Positions 8,400 through 18,444 of a stretch of DNA of 54,576 nucleotides are shown here, in pieces (position 1 is the first letter of the stretch; every line of letters begins with the position of its first letter). Source of the stretch: Sphingomonadales bacterium (lineage in GTDB: Bacteria; Pseudomonadota; Alphaproteobacteria; Sphingomonadales; Kordiimonadaceae); the NCBI GenBank assembly GCA_011088215.1, contig JAALKD010000018.1:1-54576 (forward strand). Direction: 5' to 3'. The notes under the pieces were generated by a model. It did not search any database, was not told the origin of the DNA, and was given only the letters and a program-made list of their open reading frames with translations. A program made the translations under genes and the position numbers.

Positions 8400-9362
8400 A
8401 TGGATCCTATTCTTGATGTCACCATTGGGTTGATATTTCTGTATCTATTGTTGGCGCTGATCGTAACAGTGGTATCGGACGGCTTGGCGGGGTTGCTGCG
8501 CCTTCGATCCAGAAATCTGAACAAAAGCCTTGAAGCTTTGCTGAAAAGTGATGAAGCCAAAACATTATCGAATATTTTCCACAGCACCGGCACCATGCAA
8601 ACCATCCAGACAATGACAGGCAAATACTGGTTTCAGTTCAAAACCGACAGCCGCGAAAAATACACGCGGGTAGAATCCAAAAGCTTCGTCAATGCCCTGC
8701 TGGAGGCTGGCAAGGCCAGTATGGAGTCCGACAAGGTTGGCAAAACGGCCAAGCCTGCCCCAACACTCATCACAAGCGCAACTGAACTCATTGAAATCAT
8801 TGAAGCACTGCCGGAATCGAACCTCAAAAAGTCGGTAATTACAATAATCGATGACAAAAAAGACGATGTAAAGGCGATGAAAGCCCTGATCGCAGACTGG
8901 TTCGACACCATGATGGAGACAGCCTCGTTGCGCTTCAAGGCCGCAATGAAACAATATGCTTTTGTTGCCGCGCTAATTGTAACAGTTGCGGCAAACGCCG
9001 ATTCCATCACCATCGCCGGGGCGTTGTGGGAAGACGATACAATGCGCACGCAAATCGCTGAAAATGCCGCCGCTTTTGTTGCGGAGGCAGAAACAGTAGA
9101 CGAACTGGCCGATTTTGAGGCCGTTCAGGCTGAGCTGCGGCCCTTCCCCATTGGTTGGGACACGGCAGCACCCCACCATTCATCTGATTGGTACCTGTCA
9201 TTGGAAGGCTGGTTGAAAAAAATTGCCGGCTGGTTGCTAACCGCACTGGCGGTGTCGCTGGGCGCGCCTTTCTGGTTTGATCTGCTAAAAAAACTGGCCG
9301 CGATCAGAAAGCCCGCCGCAACGGCTGCTCAAACCAACAATAAAAACCCGGGGGCTGCATGA
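8400..9362 (+). CDS. Conserved membrane protein of unknown function
   Basis: A 320-aa protein with an N-terminal hydrophobic helix (residues about 5-30, DVTIGLIFLYLLLALIVTVV), a second near 187-210, and a C-terminal one near 285-305 that contains LAVSLGAPFWFDLL. That last motif recurs in otherwise uncharacterised bacterial membrane proteins. The central part is soluble and rich in charged residues. The start at 8400 has GGGGAG directly upstream; an in-frame ATG at 8376 is less likely. It overlaps the following endonuclease gene by 4 bp, indicating translational coupling, and a CRP-like palindrome precedes it. No function is assigned. Confidence 0.85.
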   Translation: MDPILDVTIGLIFLYLLLALIVTVVSDGLAGLLRLRSRNLNKSLEALLKSDEAKTLSNIFHSTGTMQTIQTMTGKYWFQFKTDSREKYTRVESKSFVNALLEAGKASMESDKVGKTAKPAPTLITSATELIEIIEALPESNLKKSVITIIDDKKDDVKAMKALIADWFDTMMETASLRFKAAMKQYAFVAALIVTVAANADSITIAGALWEDDTMRTQIAENAAAFVAEAETVDELADFEAVQAELRPFPIGWDTAAPHHSSDWYLSLEGWLKKIAGWLLTALAVSLGAPFWFDLLKKLAAIRKPAATAAQTNNKNPGAA

Positions 9363-10309
9363 TGAAAAGACCCATAGCAGGTTTTTTGGGGGCGGCGCTG
9401 TTGGCGCTGCCTCTCAGCGCACAAGACCCTGAGCCCAACCCTGAGCCCTCGTTAGGAATCGGCCCCACGTCACCAATCAAAACATTCTCCCGGTCCAAGA
9501 AACTGGCGCGCGACACCATTTATGTGGACCACAAAAAAACCCTTTACTGCGGCTGTGATTTTGTCGCCAACAAAACCGGCACTGGCGGCAAAATTGGCAC
9601 CCGTGCCGGCCTGTTCGACGCCAGCGGCTGCGGCTACACGGTGCGCAAAAGCGAAACCCGCGGCAGGCGGCTGGAGTGGGAGCATATTGTGCCCGCATCC
9701 CTGTTTGGCCGCCGCCTGTCCTGCTGGATAGACGGCAACACCAAATGCAAAACCTCAAAAGGCAAAAGCTTCAAGGGCCGAAAATGTTGCGCCAAGGTGG
9801 ACGAAGACTTTGAGCATGCAGAAGCTGACCTGCATAACCTGGCGCCCTCGGTGGGTGAGCTGAACGGTGACCGCAGCAACCACCCCTACGGCATGCTTTC
9901 ACCCATTGTTGAGCCGGACGAAACCGCAACCGAAGCCGCGACGCTAAAACACCGGCTGTATGGCCGCTGCAACTTCGAAGTGGCGCGCGAGCCCGGCATG
10001 CCCAAGGTGGCAGAGCCCGAGCCCGACATTCGCGGCGATGTGGCCCGGGTGTGGTTCTACATGGCCCGCGCATATAAGTTTACCCTGACCCAAGACACAT
10101 TTACCATGCTGAAAGGCTGGCATGAAGCTGACGCGGTTGGTGCCAACGGCGATATGTGGGAAGTCACTCGGGATGCCCGCATCTCGCTATTGCAAGGCAA
10201 TAAAAACCCCTATGTACACGGCGCTGACGTGCTGGCAGCGGATTTTGTGCCACAGCCTGCGCCTGAACCTATCAGCGAACCCGCAGATGCGGGTGATACG
10301 CCAGAGTAA
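9359..10309 (+). CDS. Endonuclease I (EndA/NucM family), secreted
   Basis: A 316-aa secreted nuclease. The signal peptide is residues 1-21 (ALLALPLSAQD). The His-Me finger catalytic block is LEWEHIVPASLFG (near residues 104-116), followed by HAEADLHNLAPSVGELNGDRS, which carries the conserved metal-binding Asn. Many cysteines (CGCDF, CCAKV, RCNF) imply disulfides, as in NucM. These enzymes degrade DNA non-specifically in the periplasm or outside, for nutrition or to process incoming DNA. Two ATGs occur in tandem (9359 and 9362); the first overlaps the stop of the preceding gene. The C-terminal 20 residues are Pro/Glu rich. Confidence 0.93.
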   Translation: MMKRPIAGFLGAALLALPLSAQDPEPNPEPSLGIGPTSPIKTFSRSKKLARDTIYVDHKKTLYCGCDFVANKTGTGGKIGTRAGLFDASGCGYTVRKSETRGRRLEWEHIVPASLFGRRLSCWIDGNTKCKTSKGKSFKGRKCCAKVDEDFEHAEADLHNLAPSVGELNGDRSNHPYGMLSPIVEPDETATEAATLKHRLYGRCNFEVAREPGMPKVAEPEPDIRGDVARVWFYMARAYKFTLTQDTFTMLKGWHEADAVGANGDMWEVTRDARISLLQGNKNPYVHGADVLAADFVPQPAPEPISEPADAGDTPE

Positions 10310-10323
10310 AGGCTAGTGATCTG

Positions 10324-10545
10324 TTACTTGTCGCCCGGCGTGCCCTCGTCTTCAGCGGTCCGTTTGCGATGTTCGTTCGTCGCCAACCCAGCACCGATAG
10401 CGACACCCACGGCTACACCAACAGCAATATTGCCCATGGCGACACCCAGCGCCACGCCCACGCCGATACCAACTGCGACGTAAGCGCCCGGCTTCATCTT
10501 TGACGGCTTTATTTCGCTGCCATCTCGTTGCTGCTCATCGGTCAT
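10324..10545 (-). CDS. Small glycine-zipper membrane protein
   Basis: A 73-aa protein with polar ends and a central stretch of Gly/Val/Ala repeats (AVGIGVGVALGVAMG and IAVGVAVGVAIGAGLA) spaced as in glycine-zipper transmembrane helices. A GGGC-rich ribosome site precedes the ATG. It converges with the endonuclease I gene, leaving 14 bp. The family is not recognised, and the role is unknown. Confidence 0.65.
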   Translation of the reverse strand: MTDEQQRDGSEIKPSKMKPGAYVAVGIGVGVALGVAMGNIAVGVAVGVAIGAGLATNEHRKRTAEDEGTPGDK

Positions 10546-10742
10546 GGGGTGCCCTTTCTAAGGTGATCTATACTGGCATATATGGGAATATGGGGCGGTG
10601 AATACCAGCGAAATCAGGCAGAAATGCCGCGTTCACAGGCAACATACGAATTGAAATACTCTCATTAATTGCATTTTTCTAAATTTTTGATAGGTTTCTA
10701 TCGCAATACGCGACGTAAACTTGACATAAAGGGGGAGTTTTC

Positions 10743-11084
10743 ATGTCAAAATCCGAAGAAATTATTCAAGGTATGCGCGACGAAGGTCACATTGATGCTG
10801 TTTTACTCAATACCGTAACCGCGCCGCTCGGCAGCGTCAGCGAAGATATGTTTGCGGTGCGTTTCGCTACCAATATGCCGAAACAGGTGCAATTCATGGC
10901 TTATCAAGCCTCTCTAACACTATTAATCAGTGTTAATGGCGGCCCTGACGACCACGTCCAGCTATCACCCGGCCCCGGAACAATTTACAATATCCCGCCC
11001 AGCACCAAGCATTTTTACACCAAGGTAAAAGATGTCAAGGTGGCTTCGGGTGCAACCTATGCCATGATTGTCACAGCCTTCTAG
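10743..11084 (+). CDS. Hypothetical protein, about 113 aa
   Basis: The ATG at 10743 has a strong AAAGGGGGAG ribosome site. The protein is soluble, without a signal peptide. It alternates short hydrophobic strands (MFAVRFATN, SLTLLISVNGG, TIYNIPPSTKHFYTKV, TYAMIVTAF), suggesting a small beta-sandwich. I do not recognise the family. It stands alone between a small divergent gene and a convergent DUF3574 gene. Confidence 0.65.
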   Translation: MSKSEEIIQGMRDEGHIDAVLLNTVTAPLGSVSEDMFAVRFATNMPKQVQFMAYQASLTLLISVNGGPDDHVQLSPGPGTIYNIPPSTKHFYTKVKDVKVASGATYAMIVTAF

Positions 11085-11111
11085 GCGCCGCAGGAAAGAC
11101 CGGGATTGACC

Positions 11112-11576
11112 CTAATTAGGCGTAATGAACCGGGTGCAAACGGCGCTGTCTGACCGCATCACCGCTTCTTGCTTGAAGCGATCAATATAGGCCCTGGCGA
11201 TGGCGTTCAACTTGGCATCGGCCTCTGCGCTTGGTGGGTATTGCACCAGCAACAGTTTGGTTTTTTCGCACCCGCCTGCCAGCTCTGCGTCCCCCGCTTC
11301 TATCTCATCTGGTTTGCAGCCCTCGCCGCGCCAATAGCCCGAGGCATCCAGAACCGTGAAACCGTCGCCGAAACGCGGGATGATCTCCGCCGTCGCAAAA
11401 TCGCGCCACTGTGCGGGTGTAACTTCGCCCACATCACCGATATCACGGCCAAAAAACAACCGCGTTTCTGTCCATGCGAAGGTACCAACTGGGCATATTG
11501 GGTGAGCCAGAACGGGAACATCTAATATATATGATAAAAATGTAACTCCGACCAACATCTTAGCTTTGATATTCAT
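11112..11576 (-). CDS. DUF3574 domain-containing secreted protein
   Basis: A 154-aa protein starting at 11576 with a signal peptide (MNIKAKMLVGVTFLSYI, ending near VLAHP). The DUF3574 blocks are TFAWTETRLFFGRDIG, FGDGFTVLDASGYWRG and KTLLLVQYPPSAEAD-like (here KTKLLLVQYPPS). The longer open frame to 11669 runs into the hydrolase gene and is rejected. It follows the esterase gene on the same strand with a 67-bp gap. The function of the family is unknown. Confidence 0.82.
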   Translation of the reverse strand: MNIKAKMLVGVTFLSYILDVPVLAHPICPVGTFAWTETRLFFGRDIGDVGEVTPAQWRDFATAEIIPRFGDGFTVLDASGYWRGEGCKPDEIEAGDAELAGGCEKTKLLLVQYPPSAEADAKLNAIARAYIDRFKQEAVMRSDSAVCTRFITPN

Positions 11577-11643
11577 AAACGCATGTGCCTTAACTAGGAT
11601 GTAACAATCCTTACTGGGAACCGAATCCAAGCTCCTCCAAACG

Positions 11644-12810
11644 CTACAAAGCATATGCATTATTTCCATTTAGCAAAAGCGCCTTATCAAATGACTCACG
11701 AGCCATTTTCACCTCTCTGACATGAGCATAATAGTCCCCTAATCCTGTCCACACACCTGAAGAATTTGGGTACGCCTCGACGTTCATTTTAAACAATTTC
11801 AATGCCTCAGTAGGTAATTTAAACTCATATAGGGCATTATAAGCTGCCATGGTCACATACGACCGATCCGGCGTGTAGACCGCGCCGATACGTTCTGAAT
11901 ATGCTTTATAATGCTTAGTTAAAAGTTTCGGGTTTCTTGCAACTTTTTCAACGCTTGGCGCGGCATAACCATCAAATACAAAACGTAATCCTTCATTGTA
12001 ACTCACCGGCTGAATAGACTGATGGTTTTCGCCAGAATGATCGTGCAATTTCATCGAAAATTTCGGCGACTTTTTTATCTGCACTTGATCGGAAAGAAGT
12101 TTTGCCGAAGCTGCGTCCGAACCATCGTCATTGTGAGGCACAGTTGACACGTATAAACTTCCCCCAAAATCAAGTTGATCACGACTCGCATCTGTCACCA
12201 TTTTATCTAAGTACCTATCCCCAATCCAAAAAATTGGGTCGATTGCAACATAACCCTGAAATAATCTACCCTGACTAAACAAATCATTGAGTGCGAATAG
12301 ACCGCCAAAAGAATGCCCAACCAATATACGGTGTTGCTTGGTTCGATAGTGTTTATTGATTAGTGGGAAAAGCTCTTCCCGTAAGTATTTTCGGTATCTT
12401 TCCGCGTGCCCACTGGCTTCAAATCGCTGGGTATCAACACCATCTCTGCCTTTGGAGATATAAACAGGTGTATAATCTCTGGTCCGGTTGTTACTTGGTA
12501 AGCCTATAATAATAGCTTCAGGTACCTGCGCACCCATTTGATTATTGGCTCTCATTGTTGAGGCAACTGCCAATGCCTGGGTGCTGTAGCCATCGAGTAC
12601 GTAAACTACGGGATATGTCGCAATTGAATTAGGTGCGTTGTAAGAGGGAGGAAGAAAAACAGAAAAAGTTTGTTTCTCACTCAGAATATCTGATTGGAAG
12701 GAGTAAAACTCGGCGACTTCCAAATTACCTTCAAGCTGTCGATCATCCTGTGCCAAGAGATTGGACGACGTTATCAAAGTCACAATTGCTATAGTAAATA
12801 GTTTTAACAT
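11644..12810 (-). CDS. Secreted alpha/beta hydrolase (Fes/IroE-like esterase, COG2819 type) with a TPR-like tail
   Basis: A 388-aa protein with a signal peptide (ITSSNLLAQ, residues 1-21). The esterase domain has VYVLDG near residues 70-74 and the nucleophile elbow GHSFGG with Ser167; the catalytic His is probably in SGENHQSI. Residues about 330-388 form helical TPR-like pairs (YNALYEFKLPTEALKLFK, GLGDYYAHVREVKMARESF). Family members hydrolyse carboxylic esters, including siderophores; the substrate here is unknown. The start at 12810 follows GGGGCTGGAG. A terminator-like hairpin lies just upstream (12828-12856), leaving little room for a promoter, so expression may come through or from within the thiC remnant. 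Confidence 0.85.
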   Translation of the reverse strand: MLKLFTIAIVTLITSSNLLAQDDRQLEGNLEVAEFYSFQSDILSEKQTFSVFLPPSYNAPNSIATYPVVYVLDGYSTQALAVASTMRANNQMGAQVPEAIIIGLPSNNRTRDYTPVYISKGRDGVDTQRFEASGHAERYRKYLREELFPLINKHYRTKQHRILVGHSFGGLFALNDLFSQGRLFQGYVAIDPIFWIGDRYLDKMVTDASRDQLDFGGSLYVSTVPHNDDGSDAASAKLLSDQVQIKKSPKFSMKLHDHSGENHQSIQPVSYNEGLRFVFDGYAAPSVEKVARNPKLLTKHYKAYSERIGAVYTPDRSYVTMAAYNALYEFKLPTEALKLFKMNVEAYPNSSGVWTGLGDYYAHVREVKMARESFDKALLLNGNNAYAL

Positions 12811-12823
12811 TGCTCCAGCCCCA

Positions 12824-12856
12824 AACGAAAAGCCGAGGCAGCATTGCCCCGGCTTC
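12824..12856 (-). terminator. Rho-independent terminator downstream of the thiC remnant
   Basis: On the minus strand AGCCGGGGCA, the loop ATGC and TGCCTCGGCT form a 10-bp stem with one G-U pair, followed by TTT. It sits 31 bp beyond the stop of the thiC 3' remnant, where the original thiC terminator would be expected. It also immediately precedes the esterase start, so it could act as an attenuator for that gene. Confidence 0.6.
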
Positions 12857-12886
12857 AATATTGCAATGTTATTACATGAAAGACAA

Positions 12887-12995
12887 CTACTCCGCCGCTT
12901 GAATGTCGTCCTCTTTTACTTTATCCGCAGGCAAGTAAAGCTCTGAACCGCGTTTTTTGAACTCTTGATGGTTCTGGGCTCATGCGTTTCATGCC
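12887..12995 (-). pseudogene. Diverged duplicate of the thiC 3' end (about 109 bp)
   Basis: Aligns with the last part of thiC (13556 onward) in the same orientation and ends in the same TAG. In the last 26 codons, 8 differ from full-length thiC and 7 of those are synonymous; the exception is Glu to Lys in PADKVKEDD. An indel (about 13 bases replacing 3) breaks the frame after GMKRMS. The synonymous pattern shows it descends from a functional thiC of a related lineage, not from a recent local duplication. It is followed by the terminator at 12824-12856. Confidence 0.85.
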
Positions 12996-13064
12996 GATCC
13001 CGCATGCCTGTCATATTTCCGGCAAAATCTAGCCTTACAAAGGCTGGCAACAAGGAAATGTCTT

Positions 13065-13499
13065 ATGACAGTCAATCGGATAACCCTGAAAATACTTTGT
13101 GCGGTGGCCACGATTCTGGTCTCCTGAACACAAGCGACCGGTGCCGACGACCTCGAATTTATGGAAGGCCGATTGGTTGAGCTAACTGGTAAAGTGGAAC
13201 TACGCACCTTTTATGGCCCTCCCGGCTACGGCGAAGCGCCACAGACTGATAGCCGCGAGACTGTCCGCATTCTGCTTCTTGAAAACACGCTGGCGGACGC
13301 AGTTCCGCAGCTTGCCGGCACACAGCTCGGCGACGAAATAACCGTGCAGCTTATCCTTGATCAACCAATGCCATTGCTCAGGGAAGCAGGGCAATCGTGC
13401 CTTAAATTTTCTGGGGTTCTAATACCACGCATCACAGGCCACCATCATACCGACGTACTTTTGGATGTGCAGAAAACGCAATCCTGCACCAAGCAATAA
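13065..13499 (+). pseudogene. DUF4431-like secreted protein with a stop codon inside its signal peptide
   Basis: ATG at 13065, with AAGGAA upstream, begins a typical signal peptide (TLKILCAVATILVS). Codon 21 (13125-13127) is TGA, after which the same frame continues into TQATGADDLEFMEGRLVEL and runs to 13499. The downstream part resembles DUF4431: GRLVELTGKVELRTFYGPPGY, then CLKFSGVLIP and TGHHHTDVLLDV. Restarting at the in-frame ATG at 13161 would give a 112-aa protein without an export signal, which is unlikely to function. It lies between thiC and the thiC 3' remnant, so it is the cargo of that rearrangement. A sequencing error at 13125 is possible. Confidence 0.75.
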
Positions 13500-13555
13500 G
13501 GCCGCCACCAGCTTACGGTAACGACCTTGAATTTTCTGGCTTAAGCTGCGCCCAT

Positions 13556-15540
<1,985 letters not shown>

Positions 15541-15635
15541 ACGGTTAAAGTTAAGGCGCAGAGCCTACGACCGCGACGCCAACTTCGCAAGGGAAATTGG
15601 TGTGCATTTCTCCTAATCCATGATCACATTTTTTG

Positions 15636-15664
15636 TTGACATCTGATGGGTCATCAATATTTGA
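15636..15664 (+). promoter_or_regulatory. Candidate sigma70 promoter of the ArsR gene
   Basis: TTGACA at 15636-15641 is a perfect -35 hexamer. With 16-17 bp spacing, a weak -10 (TATTTG/ATTTGA) falls at 15658-15664 inside the left arm of the large inverted repeat. Transcription would start around 15670, giving a leader of about 13 nt with no Shine-Dalgarno sequence. Confidence 0.4.
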
Positions 15665-15710
15665 ATAATATGTCACATATTTATGACATATTATTCAAAT
15701 ATTGATGACC
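15649..15710. repeat. Perfect 27-bp inverted repeat with an 8-bp loop, overlapping the ArsR start codon
   Basis: The left arm (15649-15675) and right arm (15684-15710) are exact reverse complements, both AT-rich, with loop CATATTTA at 15676-15683. The right arm encodes residues 1-9 of the ArsR protein, and the ATG begins in the loop. As DNA it is an unusually long operator covering the promoter; as RNA it would fold the start codon into a hairpin. Autorepression by the ArsR protein is the simplest reading. Confidence 0.8.
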
Positions 15711-16009
15711 AGATATGGAAAGCCGTTTCAGATGGCAGGCGCAGGCAGATACTGGACAGTCTGATGCACGGACCGCAATCAACCGGTGACCTGGTGAAAT
15801 TGTTCCCGGCGATCGGGCGTACCGGTGTGCTGCGCCATATTGATATTCTGGAGGCGGCTGACCTGATCACCGTCAAACGGCAGGGGCGCGTGCGCTGGAA
15901 CTATATCAACACCGAACCGCTGGAGCGGATATGTAGCCCGTGGGTGACACGCCATGTGAAGGCCGTCACCTCCTCCATCGCGGACCTGAAGAAATTATCG
16001 GAAAGGTAG
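15683..16009 (+). CDS. ArsR-family transcriptional regulator
   Basis: A 108-aa winged-helix repressor. Typical blocks are IDDQIWKAVSDGRRRQILDSL, then the recognition helix region TGDLVKLFPAIGRTGVLRHIDIL, and the wing LITVKRQGRVRWNYI. It lacks the metal-binding cysteines of true ArsR proteins and belongs to the subgroup paired with SRPBCC proteins. ATG at 15683 is the only in-frame ATG after an upstream stop at 15662-15664. No ribosome site is present, so initiation may be leaderless or structure-controlled. The SRPBCC gene follows after 4 bp, as in other ArsR/AHSA1 operons. Confidence 0.9.
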   Translation: MTYYSNIDDQIWKAVSDGRRRQILDSLMHGPQSTGDLVKLFPAIGRTGVLRHIDILEAADLITVKRQGRVRWNYINTEPLERICSPWVTRHVKAVTSSIADLKKLSER

Positions 16010-16013
16010 ATTA

Positions 16014-16472
16014 ATGACTGACGTAGAAATGCTGGACAGCAAAATATTCAAATATGGGTTTGATGTTCCTATCAACCAGAAAGCCGACAAGCTTTGGTCA
16101 AACCTGATCGAGCACATCGATGCATGGTGGATGAATGACTTTCGCGCGCTGGGTGAAGGCTCAAAGGTATCGCTGTCGTTGGGTGAAAACGGAGTGCTGG
16201 TGGAAAAAGGCACCAACGGCGAAACACTGGAATGGTACCGCGTGCAAATGTGCGTGCCGGGCAAATCGATATACCTTGTTGGCCACGTGGCGCCAGATTG
16301 GGGTGGGCCGACCACTTCCATGCTGAAGCTGGAAATTATCGAGGAAGACGGCGGGTGCCGCCTTGCCGTTTCCGATGCCCTGCTCGGCAACGTCAGCAAA
16401 AGCAAGGCGGAGGGCGCAGAAGACGGCTGGAAGCAAATGTTCACCGCCTTCAAGGCCTACTGCGAGCAATAA
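16014..16472 (+). CDS. SRPBCC (AHSA1-like) domain protein
   Basis: A 152-aa cytoplasmic protein of the START/SRPBCC hydrophobic-ligand-binding superfamily. Signs are the strand FKYGFDVPINQKADKLWSNL, the region APDWGGPTTSMLKLEIIEED, and the terminal helix EDGWKQMFTAFKAYCEQ. GGAAAGG precedes the ATG, 4 bp after the ArsR stop, indicating co-transcription. In such pairs the SRPBCC protein is thought to bind or respond to the effector of the regulator; the ligand is unknown. Confidence 0.88.
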   Translation: MTDVEMLDSKIFKYGFDVPINQKADKLWSNLIEHIDAWWMNDFRALGEGSKVSLSLGENGVLVEKGTNGETLEWYRVQMCVPGKSIYLVGHVAPDWGGPTTSMLKLEIIEEDGGCRLAVSDALLGNVSKSKAEGAEDGWKQMFTAFKAYCEQ

Positions 16473-16563
16473 AGTACGGCCCTGCCCGCTTATCACAATT
16501 CTGCTTGCGCCTTTGCTACCTGTGAACCATCCTGCCATTCGTATTAGAAGTGGGGACAGGCAT

Positions 16564-17457
16564 ATGAATCATTGGCTTAGAACAGTTGCATTGGGCGCGG
16601 CAGTATTGCTGACAAACAATAGTGCGATAGCGCAGGACTTTGACCCGCTGACGATGGACCCGACCACCATTGATGCTGAATATCCGCCTGCGGTGGCAGA
16701 ACTGTCGTTCGACAGTTATGGCTCCAAGCTCAACGGCCACATATATTTGGCGAACGGCGCAGGACCACATCCCACCGCGGTGCTATTGCATGGCTTTCCC
16801 GGGAATGAAAAGAATCTTGACCTGGCACAGGGCCTGCGCCGCGCCGGGTTTAACGTTCTATTCTTTCACTACCGCGGCGCATGGGGCAGCGAGGGCGACT
16901 ATAGCTTTGGCCATGTGGTGGAAGATGTAGCCTCAGCGGTGACATACCTGCGCGAGGATAATATCGCCGCCCAATATCGCGTCGATACGGGCCACATCAG
17001 CCTTGTTGGCCACTCAATGGGCGGTTTTGCTGCGGTTATGGCGGGTGCCGCCGACCCCTCAATCACCTGCGTTACCGGCATTGCAGCCGCCAACCTGGGC
17101 CCACGGGCAACAGCAACCGAGGCCGAACTTGCGGGCTTCGCCGCCTATGTGGATGCGCAAGGCATGCTCAATCACAAAGGCAGCAAGGCAGTGATCGCTG
17201 AAATTGCCGAACGAGGCTCAGAATTTGATACTTTCCTGCTGGGACCAAAGTTCAAAGATCGACCCGTTCTTTTGATTGCCGGCAAACAGGACACAGCTGT
17301 TGATCCGGTTAAAAACCACTTGCCGCAAGTTGCGGCCTATGAAGCGGCCGGGGTTAAACTTTCCCATGTGCTGATGGAAGGCGACCATTCCTTTTCATGG
17401 ACCCGATTTGCCCTGATGCGAACCGTCACAGGATGGATGACAGCCAACTGCCGCTGA
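16564..17457 (+). CDS. Secreted alpha/beta hydrolase
   Basis: A 297-aa protein with a signal peptide (VLLTNNSAIAQ, cleavage near residue 24). The hydrolase domain shows HGFPGNEKN (oxyanion region), GHSMGG with nucleophile Ser151, an acid in AGKQDTAVDP, and His in GDHSFSW. It resembles BAAT/prolyl-oligopeptidase-like esterases. The start at 16564 is preceded by a GGGGACAGG ribosome site; the open frame upstream to 16363 overlaps the SRPBCC gene in another frame and is discarded. The substrate is unknown. Confidence 0.88.
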   Translation: MNHWLRTVALGAAVLLTNNSAIAQDFDPLTMDPTTIDAEYPPAVAELSFDSYGSKLNGHIYLANGAGPHPTAVLLHGFPGNEKNLDLAQGLRRAGFNVLFFHYRGAWGSEGDYSFGHVVEDVASAVTYLREDNIAAQYRVDTGHISLVGHSMGGFAAVMAGAADPSITCVTGIAAANLGPRATATEAELAGFAAYVDAQGMLNHKGSKAVIAEIAERGSEFDTFLLGPKFKDRPVLLIAGKQDTAVDPVKNHLPQVAAYEAAGVKLSHVLMEGDHSFSWTRFALMRTVTGWMTANCR

Positions 17458-17505
17458 CCCCAAACATTGGTCTAAACGAAAATCATAAATATCTTTTCGA
17501 CGGAT

Positions 17506-18444
17506 ATGCGTAAGCTACTGCTCATGAAAGCTTTGATCTGCATATTTTGCTATGTTGTTTTGGCCGCAACAACGTCCGCGTTTGCCGCCGAGCCAAAAAT
17601 AACTGCACTTACCAGCCATCCCGGTGAGGACCGTGAACCTTCGCTGTCACCTGCGGGCAATTTCATCGCCTATCTTAGCGATCCGAAAGGCGATCGCAGC
17701 AACCAGCTTTGGGTGCTAAATATTGCAACCGGCAAGACAGTGCCCTTGGTCGACAACATGGTCGTTAGCAGCCCAGCCGCCTGGCATCCAGATGGCAGAT
17801 CGCTGGTTTTTGCCGCCAAAAAACAACCCGACCAACCCGAAACACTTTGGCAAATCAATGCAGACGGCAGCGGCCTGCAGCCTATTGATACTGGCACCAC
17901 AACCCGGGCGCATATGGCGCCAGACATTTCGCCAGACGGTGAATGGCTCGCCTTCTCGCAGTTGGCGGCGGCGGGCACCACTAACTGGGATATCATCCTG
18001 CAAAATTTGACCACTGGTGAACGGAAGCCACTTGCAAGCAACAGCCCCTACCGCGAAGTATGGCCGCGCTTCACCCCGGACGGCAAAAACCTGATCTATT
18101 TTTCCCGCGCTGACACTACTGGCGACAATGACGAAATTTACCGGCTGACGCTAGCGACCGGCGCAACCGAACGATTGACGCACATGCGGGGGCATGACTT
18201 CACGCCGGCCCAGTCGCCCAGCGGCCCCATCGCCTTTGTATCCAACCGCACTGGCAGCAGTATGCTGTATATTATGAACCATGATGGTAGCGGGGCCACG
18301 CAAGTCGATACAGGTGCATTTCAGGCACGCCAACCCACATGGAACCCTGACGGAACAAAGCTTTATTTTACTGGTCGACCAAACGCAGGCGGACCAGCCA
18401 ACATAATGGTTATGGAAAACCCTCAAAGCGTTTTGGTAAAATGA
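17506..18444 (+). CDS. TolB-like secreted PD40 beta-propeller protein
   Basis: A 312-aa protein with a signal peptide (LAATTSAFAAE). Several PD40/WD40-like repeats follow: DREPSLSPAGNFIAYLSD, SSPAAWHPDGRSLVFAAK, MAPDISPDGEWLAFSQ, VWPRFTPDGKNLIYFSR and RQPTWNPDGTKLYFTG. This is the C-terminal propeller of TolB without its N-terminal domain, so it is not TolB itself and no tol/pal genes are near. It may be a peptidase-associated or binding propeller. The last 22 bp overlap the convergent GNAT gene. Confidence 0.85.
   Translation: MRKLLLMKALICIFCYVVLAATTSAFAAEPKITALTSHPGEDREPSLSPAGNFIAYLSDPKGDRSNQLWVLNIATGKTVPLVDNMVVSSPAAWHPDGRSLVFAAKKQPDQPETLWQINADGSGLQPIDTGTTTRAHMAPDISPDGEWLAFSQLAAAGTTNWDIILQNLTTGERKPLASNSPYREVWPRFTPDGKNLIYFSRADTTGDNDEIYRLTLATGATERLTHMRGHDFTPAQSPSGPIAFVSNRTGSSMLYIMNHDGSGATQVDTGAFQARQPTWNPDGTKLYFTGRPNAGGPANIMVMENPQSVLVK

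Noticed and set aside
11112..11669. Longer version of the DUF3574 gene overlapping the esterase
   Set aside because: The signal peptide begins at 11576, and the extra residues are not protein-like.
12887..12995. thiC remnant as a small functional gene or attenuator peptide
   Set aside because: It has no start signal, a broken frame and clear homology to the end of thiC.
13125..13127. TGA read as selenocysteine in the DUF4431-like gene
   Set aside because: It is in a signal peptide, where selenocysteine has no role, and no selenocysteine-insertion hairpin is apparent after it.
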